From CAZFMJ01 sp964520045 (GTDB taxonomy: Bacteria; Elusimicrobiota; Elusimicrobia; Elusimicrobiales; CAZFMJ01), in NCBI GenBank assembly GCA_964520045.1, contig CAZFMJ010000060.1:1-18097 (forward strand): a DNA stretch of 18,097 nt. The letters are read 5' to 3'. Shown here piece by piece: positions 12,676 to 18,097 of the stretch (position 1 is its first letter; each line of letters opens with the position of its first letter). Both the position numbers and the translations under genes were made by a program. Under the pieces are notes generated by a model that was not told the DNA's origin, searched no databases, and worked only from the letters and a program-made list of their open reading frames with translations.

Positions 12676-12717
12676 GGGACTGTCCCATTCTCATGGCTTT
12701 TTCGGAAAGAATGGGAC
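12676..12717. repeat. Hairpin-forming inverted repeat upstream of the nuoM stop side
   Basis: GTCCCATTCT (12682-12691) and AGAATGGGAC (12708-12717) are perfect 10-bp arms around a 16-nt loop. The left arm also overlaps GGGACTGTCCC (12676-12686), so two alternative stems compete. It lies just after the end of nuoM, and in the minus direction no convincing T-run follows, so a terminator role is uncertain. Confidence 0.6.
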
Positions 12718-12734
12718 GTTTACCGGTTCTTAAT

Positions 12735-14195
12735 TTATTTCAGCGTTTCCGCCAGAGCGGATACCGCCGGATTTATTACATTAAGACAGACATTGGGCCA
12801 TATGCCCAGCAGAAGCGTCAGAGCCGCCAGCGGCGCGATTGAAATGATTTCCCGCGCGTTCATGTCCTTCATTTGCGCCCACCGCGGATTGAGTTCTCCG
12901 AGAAATATTTTTTCAATCATCTTGAGGAAAAACGCCGCGGTTATTATCGTTCCCGCTATTCCGGCGGCGGCATAATAAGGCCACGCGGAAAATGCGCCCA
13001 TAAAACACAGAAATTGGCCCGCAAATCCCGCCAAGCCGGGAACTCCGAATGCCGCCATTGACTGCAGTATCATAAATCCCGTGTAGACGGGAAGCCTGGC
13101 GCCGAGTCCTCCGAAATCTTCTATGCCGCGCATCTGACTGCGGTCTTCTATAACGCCGGTTAGGAGCAGCAAAGACCCTATTATCACGCCGTGCGCCGCC
13201 ATGAGTAAAAGCGCGCCGTTAAATCCTTCCGCAGACATTGCCGCAATGCCCAGCATACAGCAGCCCGTCTGGCTTATTGAAAAATATGCCGTCATACGCT
13301 TGATGTCTTTCTGCGCCATTGCCGCAAGAGCTCCGTAGAGTATATTTATCACCGCTATGATTACCAAAAAAGGCAGGAAAAGTTTTGCGGCGGCGGGAAG
13401 TATGGGAAAAGAGATCCGCAGGAGTCCGTATAGGCCTATTTTAAGGAGTACTCCGGCCAGCATAACGCTTACTCCCGCCGGAGCTTGCGTATGCGCGGAT
13501 GGAAACCATGTGTGAAACGGAAAAGCCGGTATTTTTACGGCAAACGCCAGATACAGGGCGGCGAACACCCAAAGCTGAAATTTGAGCGTGAATGCGGCGT
13601 TTTGCTTTGCCAGTTCCAGCAGGTCGAATGTATGCGGGGTTGAATTGAAATAGAGCGCCAGCATGGCCAGGAGCATGAACACGCTTGCGAAAATCATGTG
13701 TATAAAAAACTTCATGGCGGCGTACTCTTTTTGCCGTCCGCCCCATATGCCTATCAGGAAATACGCGGGCACAAGGGTGATCTCCCAGAAAACATAAAAA
13801 AGAAAAAAATCCAAGGCCATAAATACGCCCAGCATGCCTGTTTCAAGGATCAGAAACCAGAAAAAAAATTCTTTTGTCCGTTCGGTAATATTAAGGGAGT
13901 ATATCAGCGATACGAGAGTAAGAAGCGCCGTGAGCGCGGTCATTACAATGGAAATGCCGTCTATCCCGAGATGATAGCTTATGCCGAAGGCCGGTATCCA
14001 ATTCATTTTTTCCGCAAACTGCATGCCTGAGGCCGCCGGATCAAAACCGCGCCAGACAAACCCGCATAATACCAGAGCCATGGAGCCTGCCGCCAATGCC
14101 GCGCCCTGAATGGTTTTGGTCATGCGGCCCGGAATGACAAGTATTATAGCGGCGCCGGCAAGCGGCGCGGCCAGTATGAGCGATAATATAGGCAT
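12735..14195 (-). CDS. nuoM: NADH-quinone oxidoreductase subunit M
   Basis: A 486-residue antiporter-like subunit of the complex I membrane arm, with about 14 transmembrane helices. By order and spacing the key channel residues of E. coli NuoM are present: E138 in FYVFWEITLVPAYF (E144 there), K221 in FAVKIPAFPFHTW (K234) and K252 in GVLLKIGLYG (K265); H335 lies in AAHGVIIGS. Two usually acidic positions are Gln here: HTQAP (Q237) and GFAGQFLCF (Q394). The start is ATG 14195, supported by TTAGGAGAG with AGGAG 8 nt upstream. The frame extends 21 more codons upstream, but that is translated heptad repeat. It belongs to the minus-strand nuoH-J-K-L-M-N cluster. Confidence 0.94.
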   Translation of the reverse strand: MPILSLILAAPLAGAAIILVIPGRMTKTIQGAALAAGSMALVLCGFVWRGFDPAASGMQFAEKMNWIPAFGISYHLGIDGISIVMTALTALLTLVSLIYSLNITERTKEFFFWFLILETGMLGVFMALDFFLFYVFWEITLVPAYFLIGIWGGRQKEYAAMKFFIHMIFASVFMLLAMLALYFNSTPHTFDLLELAKQNAAFTLKFQLWVFAALYLAFAVKIPAFPFHTWFPSAHTQAPAGVSVMLAGVLLKIGLYGLLRISFPILPAAAKLFLPFLVIIAVINILYGALAAMAQKDIKRMTAYFSISQTGCCMLGIAAMSAEGFNGALLLMAAHGVIIGSLLLLTGVIEDRSQMRGIEDFGGLGARLPVYTGFMILQSMAAFGVPGLAGFAGQFLCFMGAFSAWPYYAAAGIAGTIITAAFFLKMIEKIFLGELNPRWAQMKDMNAREIISIAPLAALTLLLGIWPNVCLNVINPAVSALAETLK

Positions 14196-14201
14196 TTTAT
14201 G

Positions 14202-14210
14202 CTCTCCTAA
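14202..14210 (-). promoter_or_regulatory. Shine-Dalgarno sequence of nuoM
   Basis: Minus-strand TTAGGAGAG, with the AGGAG core 8 nt before ATG 14195. It sits between the heptad palindrome and the start codon and decides the start, excluding the repeat-encoded upstream extension. Confidence 0.8.
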
Positions 14211-14307
14211 AGACGGTAGATGGAAAACGGTAAACGGTAGACGAAAGAGAAAAAACAATAAATGTTTTTGTTTTGCCGTCTCCCATCTACCTTCTATCCT
14301 CTTTTTA
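14211..14307. repeat. Heptad palindrome 6 (nuoM/nuoL spacer)
   Basis: The left arm has GGTAGATGG (14215-14223), then GGTAAAC GGTAGAC. The right arm has CCATCTACC (14283-14291) pairing with the first. The centre (about 14246-14272) runs from A-rich to T-rich. The unit sequence, arm polarity and centre are the same as in the other copies. Confidence 0.85.
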
Positions 14308-14357
14308 ATTCTAAACTCTAAACTCTAAACTCTAAATACAAAATTCTAAACTCGAAA
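14308..14357. repeat. Tandem CTAAACT heptamers
   Basis: About four consecutive copies of a 7-nt unit (CTAAACT phase) occupy 14311-14338, with a degenerate further copy near 14346-14355 (TTCTAAACTCGAAA). It lies directly beside heptad palindrome 6 and ends close to the nuoL stop codon. Confidence 0.75.
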
Positions 14358-14363
14358 CCAATC

Positions 14364-16292
14364 CTACATTGAAAAAGCGGCGGCGGCAAAAAGCGAGACC
14401 GCTATCGCAATGACCAGAAGATAATTCTGCGCAAAACCTGTCTGCGCAAATCTTGCCGTTTTCCCGAGCGCAAAAACAGCCGTTCCCAGCGCTTCAACGG
14501 CTTTATCCGCGGCATTATCGTCCAGCCATGCGCTGAATCTGCTTAGCCTATCCGCAATTAAAGCCCAGCCGTCTATGAATATGCGGTCAAAAAATTCAAA
14601 ATCAATTTTATAAAGGATCTGCGCCGTCCGCCCTGAAATATACGCCAGTTTCAGGAAAAAGGCGTCAAACCCGAAACTGCTTTCAATGATGCGGCGGAGC
14701 GTTCTCATTTTCTCCCGTAAAATTTCAGGGATATCAGGCCTTATCTGGTATAAATATACTCCGATTCCCATAAAAGCCGCCGAAACCGAAATTGAGACGG
14801 CAGTTTTTAAATATTCCGTAAGGCGCAAGGGCGCTTGAAGCCCTGAATCGATGTAATAATTCAAAAGTCCGTTATGTGAAAGCGTCCAGCCCAAAACAAG
14901 AGAAAGCATAGCGAGGAATATTATGGGGAATGCCATCGTGTGGGGAGTTTCAGCCGCTGTTGAATATCCCGCAGTGTTTTTAGACCGGGCGTGAAATGTC
15001 GTAATAAATACGCGCGCCATGTACAGGGAAGTAAAGGCTGAAGTAATCAAGGCCGGAATATAAAGGCTGTAACCTTGCGCTAATGCGGTTTTGAGCGTCT
15101 CGGTTTTTGAAAAGAAACCGGAAAAGGGAGGGATTCCTGAAACCGCAAGCGCTGCGAAAAGGAACGTCCACCAAGCTGTCGGTATTTTCTGTCTTAGGCC
15201 TCCCAATTTTCGGATATCATTTGTTCCTGCGTAATGTATTACCGCGCCTGCCGCCAGAAACAAAAGAGCCGTGAGGTATCCGCTGATTATAAGATGAAAA
15301 ATGCCGGCGTTGAGCCCCCCCGCCCCCAACGCGAGCAGAATACAGCCTAGCTGCGATACGGCGGAAAACGCGATCACGCGTTTTATGTCAAATGAAACAA
15401 GCGCTATTGCCGCGCCCATAAAAGCCGTGACGGCTCCCGTCCATGTCATAACCTGCATAATATCCGGAGACAGCGTATATAAGGGATAAAGCCTTGCGAT
15501 CATATAGATACCGGCCGCCGGCATGGCGGCGCCGTGGACAAAGGCGGAAACAGGAGACGGAGCTTCCATAGCCGGATGCATCCAGACAAAAAAAGGAGCC
15601 TGGGCTGATTTGCCCATTGCGCCGATAAAAAGAAGCAGTCCCGCCGCTCCGGCTGTTTGAGGGGTAAGAAAACCGAGATTGGCATGGTTTATTATCTGCG
15701 GGATGCGGAAAGTGCCGCAGTTTGCGAAAAGGCACAAAATTCCCGCAAAAAATCCCAAATCCGCAAGTTTTGCGGTCATATAAGATTTTCGTCCGGCGTA
15801 TGCCGTCTGAGTTCTTTCCAATCGGAAACTGATGAGAAGGTAGGAACAGATGCCGGTCAGTTCCCAGCACATAAAAAATACCAGCATATTGTCGCACATT
15901 ACCAGCCCCAGCATCGCTCCTGAGAAAAGGGAAAGATAGGCATAGTAGCGGTTGAATCTGCCGTCATCGCGCATATAGCTCAGCGAATATATCTGGACAA
16001 GCAGGCTTAGCATGGTGATCAGCATAAGCATGGAGATAGTCAGGCCGTCTACATATACGCCCATGGTTATCTCAAATATACCGGTGGAAAACCATTTTAT
16101 ATGCGCCTCATGGGGAAGGCTGAGAGTTCCTTTAATCAGCATGGCGAAAATAAACAGGGAATGCAGGAAACTCCAGCCGGAAACGGCGATGCCTATTTCC
16201 GCGCCTTTTGCCGGAAACCGTTTGCCGAAAGCCGATATCACGGCAAATGCGGATAGATTTATGAGCGGGAGAAGATAAACGTATTCAATCAT
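14364..16292 (-). CDS. nuoL: NADH-quinone oxidoreductase subunit L
   Basis: A 642-residue, largest antiporter-like subunit of the complex I arm, of normal length including the C-terminal lateral helix and last transmembrane helix (FAQTGFAQNYLLVIAIAV). Conserved elements are E144 in MCWELTGICSYLL, K228 in GAMGKSAQAPF, WMHPAMEAPSPVSAFVHGAA (H253) and DIKRVIAFSAVSQLG. The otherwise highly conserved THAFFK stretch of helix TM11-12 is ISGYLT here (S337-G-Y-L-T341), removing a His and a Lys that belong to the proton path in E. coli (H338, K342). No Shine-Dalgarno sequence is visible before ATG 16292. It is flanked by nuoK and nuoM as expected. Confidence 0.94.
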   Translation of the reverse strand: MIEYVYLLPLINLSAFAVISAFGKRFPAKGAEIGIAVSGWSFLHSLFIFAMLIKGTLSLPHEAHIKWFSTGIFEITMGVYVDGLTISMLMLITMLSLLVQIYSLSYMRDDGRFNRYYAYLSLFSGAMLGLVMCDNMLVFFMCWELTGICSYLLISFRLERTQTAYAGRKSYMTAKLADLGFFAGILCLFANCGTFRIPQIINHANLGFLTPQTAGAAGLLLFIGAMGKSAQAPFFVWMHPAMEAPSPVSAFVHGAAMPAAGIYMIARLYPLYTLSPDIMQVMTWTGAVTAFMGAAIALVSFDIKRVIAFSAVSQLGCILLALGAGGLNAGIFHLIISGYLTALLFLAAGAVIHYAGTNDIRKLGGLRQKIPTAWWTFLFAALAVSGIPPFSGFFSKTETLKTALAQGYSLYIPALITSAFTSLYMARVFITTFHARSKNTAGYSTAAETPHTMAFPIIFLAMLSLVLGWTLSHNGLLNYYIDSGLQAPLRLTEYLKTAVSISVSAAFMGIGVYLYQIRPDIPEILREKMRTLRRIIESSFGFDAFFLKLAYISGRTAQILYKIDFEFFDRIFIDGWALIADRLSRFSAWLDDNAADKAVEALGTAVFALGKTARFAQTGFAQNYLLVIAIAVSLFAAAAFSM

Positions 16293-16310
16293 AATGAAGA
16301 AAGGTATTTA

Positions 16311-16340
16311 GCCTGCCCGCCCGCCGGCCGTCGAGGCAGG
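16311..16340. repeat. G+C-rich inverted repeat (nuoL/nuoK spacer)
   Basis: GCCTGCC (16311-16317) and GGCAGG (16335-16340) can pair around a G+C-rich loop (CGCCCGCCGGCCG). The spacer is 62 bp. A second small perfect hairpin CACCCT-TTT-AGGGTG (16356-16370) overlaps the nuoK stop. Neither has a T-run in the minus direction. Confidence 0.5.
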
Positions 16341-16354
16341 AAGGCTGGTAGTCT

Positions 16355-16660
16355 TCACCCTTTTAGGGTGTTGTATTTCTCAATATAAACGCTTCGGGTA
16401 TTTTTATAAATTGCCAGTATAAGCGCGAGTCCCACCGCGGCCTGCACCGCGGCTATGGTAATCGTGAATATAACCGCGGCGTCTCCAAGATTGCCGTCCG
16501 GATATTTAAAACGGTTAAAAGCCGCAAAGTTTATGCCGGCGGCATTAAACATCAATTCAATGGACATGAGCACTGTTACAATATTGCGCCTCGCAAGAGC
16601 TCCGAAGAGCCCTATTGCGAATAATACCGCTGAAAGCATCATGTAATGCGTTAAAGTCAT
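16355..16660 (-). CDS. nuoK: NADH-quinone oxidoreductase subunit K
   Basis: A 101-residue, three-helix subunit of the complex I membrane arm, the usual length. MTLTHYMMLSAVLFAIGLFG starts the first helix. E35 in MSIELMFNAAGINF corresponds to the essential E36 of E. coli NuoK. In the third helix the family's second Glu (E72 in E. coli, context AAAEASIGLA) is Gln here: ITIAAVQAAVGLALIL, Q73, codon CAG at 16442-16444. The frame extends far upstream to 16891 through nuoJ, but the NuoK start is ATG 16660, 8 nt after the nuoJ stop. No Shine-Dalgarno sequence is obvious, so translation may be coupled to nuoJ. Confidence 0.95.
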   Translation of the reverse strand: MTLTHYMMLSAVLFAIGLFGALARRNIVTVLMSIELMFNAAGINFAAFNRFKYPDGNLGDAAVIFTITIAAVQAAVGLALILAIYKNTRSVYIEKYNTLKG

Positions 16661-16668
16661 GGTAAATT

Positions 16669-17157
16669 CTAATCGCTTCTGCTTCTTGCAAACATCGTCG
16701 CCGCGATAATCGCGGCGGCCAGTATCAGGGAAATAATTTCGAACGGCACGGCATATTTTATAAAAATCGTTTCTGCAAGCGCCTGCGCGGTCGGAGACAG
16801 AGCCTTCAACTGCCGGATTTTTTCGAAATATACCGCCGCTTTCCAGAACATCAGCAGAAAAACCGCGCATATAACAACGGCGGCCAGCCATTGCTCGTTA
16901 ATTCCAGCCGGTGAAAAATCAGCCGTTTTGCCGGAGATAAGCGCGGCAAAAAGAATTATTACGGCTATTCCGCCGGTGTAAATCAATATCTGCGCCGCGA
17001 AAAGAAAATCGGAGCCGGTTAAGGCGAAGATCCCGCCTATCGCCGCAGTGCATAAGCCGAGGCAGAGGGCATTATGGAAAATATTACGCATAGCGACTAC
17101 GCCCAAAGCCGAAGCTATAATGGTAAAAGCGAGAAAGTAAAATACAATTTGTTCCAT
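16669..17157 (-). CDS. nuoJ: NADH-quinone oxidoreductase subunit J
   Basis: A 162-residue, five-helix membrane subunit of complex I located beside NuoK. The signature stretch SDFLFAAQILIYTGGIAVII (about 49-68) covers the third helix with the pi-bulge region involved in coupling. The C-terminal helix is KYAVPFEIISLILAAAII. The start ATG 17157 is 1 nt after the nuoH stop (TAATATG), indicating translational coupling. There is no nuoI gene between nuoH and nuoJ, unlike the usual order. Confidence 0.94.
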   Translation of the reverse strand: MEQIVFYFLAFTIIASALGVVAMRNIFHNALCLGLCTAAIGGIFALTGSDFLFAAQILIYTGGIAVIILFAALISGKTADFSPAGINEQWLAAVVICAVFLLMFWKAAVYFEKIRQLKALSPTAQALAETIFIKYAVPFEIISLILAAAIIAATMFARSRSD

Positions 17158-17158
17158 A

Positions 17159-18097
17159 TTACAAGAGAATGAATCCTGCTGCGATTATATTTATAAAACA
17201 GACAGGCAGCAGAATTTTCCAGCTGAAATCCATAAGCATATCGGCCCTGAGTTTCGGCAATATCCATCTGACCCTGATAAATAGAAACATTACGGCCGCA
17301 GTTTTGCTGAGAAACCACAGCCAGCCGGGCAGAAAGTCCAGAAACGGAAACAGGGGGCCGGTTCCTCCCAGAAAAAAAACAGCGGTCAGGCAGGAGGAAA
17401 GCAGAATATAAGCTGATTCGGCGGTAAACAACATCGCCAATTTGATCCCCGAATATTTGGCGGCAAATCCGCCCGCAAATTCCGATCCCGCCCCGGACAT
17501 ATCAAGGGGGGCTCGATTCGCTTGAGCCATGGAGGATATCAGGAAAATAAGAAAAGCCGTTTGCCCGACAAACGGATAGAAAACAAACCATTTCGGCATG
17601 CAGTGCGCCCAATATCCCGACTGCGACGCGGCTATTTCTGAAAGGCTGAGCGTTCCGGCAAGCATTATTACGGGAATAACCGAGAAAATCCTGGGGATTT
17701 CATAAGAAACCAGCTGGACGGCTCCGCGCAGTTCCCCGAGAAGAGAATATTTGCTTGATCCAGCCCATCCGGCCATTATCAAACCTATGGCGGACAGGTC
17801 TCCTGCCGCAAACACATAGAGCGCTCCTATGCTTATATCGGCGAATATCAGTTCTTCGCCGAATGGTATGGGCGCAAACGCGGCTATGGCGGGAATTAAC
17901 GCGATGACAGGCGCGAGTAAATGAATTTTTTTGTCCGCGGATTCAGGCGGGATATCTTCTCTTAAAAAACGCTTTACCGCTTCGGCGGCGGTATTAAGCC
18001 GTCCATTCCATCCCCCGGACCTGATGCGCTTTGATATTTTTCGTTCGAGCCATGCTAAAAAGAACGCGTTTACAAACGTCAGCGCTATTATTATCAC
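17159..18097 (-). CDS. nuoH: NADH-quinone oxidoreductase subunit H (5' end outside window)
   Basis: NuoH is the membrane subunit joining the membrane arm to the hydrophilic arm and forming part of the quinone chamber. The window shows about 312 residues; a GTG at the window edge is probably not the start, since NuoH normally has another 10-25 residues before LAWLERK. Visible motifs are LAWLERKISKRIR, KRFLREDIPPESADK, GSSKYSLLGELRGAVQLVSYEIPR and RAPLDMSGAGSEFAGGFAAK-YSG. The first loop lacks the usual GPNRVGP-type motif. In the last motif the usual PEAESEL...EYSG pattern is changed: two Glu are Gly and one is Lys (codon AAA, 17456-17458). It is the first of the visible nuo genes and is coupled to nuoJ. 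Confidence 0.92.
   Translation of the reverse strand: MIIIALTFVNAFFLAWLERKISKRIRSGGWNGRLNTAAEAVKRFLREDIPPESADKKIHLLAPVIALIPAIAAFAPIPFGEELIFADISIGALYVFAAGDLSAIGLIMAGWAGSSKYSLLGELRGAVQLVSYEIPRIFSVIPVIMLAGTLSLSEIAASQSGYWAHCMPKWFVFYPFVGQTAFLIFLISSMAQANRAPLDMSGAGSEFAGGFAAKYSGIKLAMLFTAESAYILLSSCLTAVFFLGGTGPLFPFLDFLPGWLWFLSKTAAVMFLFIRVRWILPKLRADMLMDFSWKILLPVCFINIIAAGFILL

Noticed and set aside
12404..12694. A minus-strand ORF of 96 codons in the nuoN/nuoM spacer
   Set aside because: It consists of heptad repeats and the loop between them, has no recognisable domain, and overlaps the nuoN start.
3061..14307. CRISPR array
   Set aside because: Units are 7 nt, contiguous or nearly so, without unique spacers, and the elements are palindromes spread over many spacers. 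No cas genes are present.
16661..16891. Extended NuoK start at 16891
   Set aside because: The extension is the nuoJ coding region in another frame. NuoK normally has about 100 residues, matching ATG 16660.

Overview
This is an 18.1-kb chromosomal window of roughly even base composition from a bacterium, most likely an uncultured lineage. The gene divergence and very repeat-rich spacers would fit an Elusimicrobiota- or Omnitrophota-like genome, but that placement is a low-confidence inference. There are no rRNA, tRNA, phage or CRISPR genes. The plus strand (1-6290) carries a translation/RNA-processing operon: nusA (5' end cut by the window), infB, rbfA, a DHH/DHHA1 phosphoesterase of the NrnA type, truB and ribF. 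The rest of the window (6433-18097) is transcribed on the minus strand.

The minus-strand block, read leftwards from the right edge, starts with the membrane arm of a complex I-like enzyme: nuoH (5' end cut), nuoJ, nuoK, nuoL, nuoM, nuoN. No nuoI lies between nuoH and nuoJ, and nuoN is split by a frameshift inside a 27-bp tandem repeat. Next come a DUF559-type PD-(D/E)xK endonuclease-like gene, then aspartate kinase, a two-helix membrane protein and a HAD hydrolase in one tight cluster, and finally a dihydropyrimidinase/hydantoinase-like amidohydrolase that converges on ribF. Several membrane-arm subunits lack charged residues that are conserved in canonical complex I (NuoH, NuoK, NuoL, NuoM). 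With the missing nuoI, this suggests a divergent or specialised complex.

The most unusual signal is in the spacers. Most are filled by long imperfect palindromes built from 7-nt units (consensus GGTARAY in one arm, RTYTACC in the other) around an A-rich/T-rich centre. I see copies at infB/rbfA, inside the truB end (one arm), ribF/amidohydrolase, amidohydrolase/HAD, aspartate kinase/DUF559, nuoN/nuoM and nuoM/nuoL. Because 7 is coprime to 3, an array of the purine-rich units brings stop codons into all three frames, while the complementary strand is stop-free. The ribF and DUF559 stop codons lie inside the terminal units, and four genes begin a few bases from the pyrimidine-rich edge without a visible Shine-Dalgarno sequence. 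Two other 7-nt repeat types (GGCTGAA and CTAAACT) and a G+C-rich palindrome also occur. At the truB/ribF junction a 70-bp duplication, which includes one arm of the heptad element, is all that keeps truB and ribF from forming one in-frame ORF.
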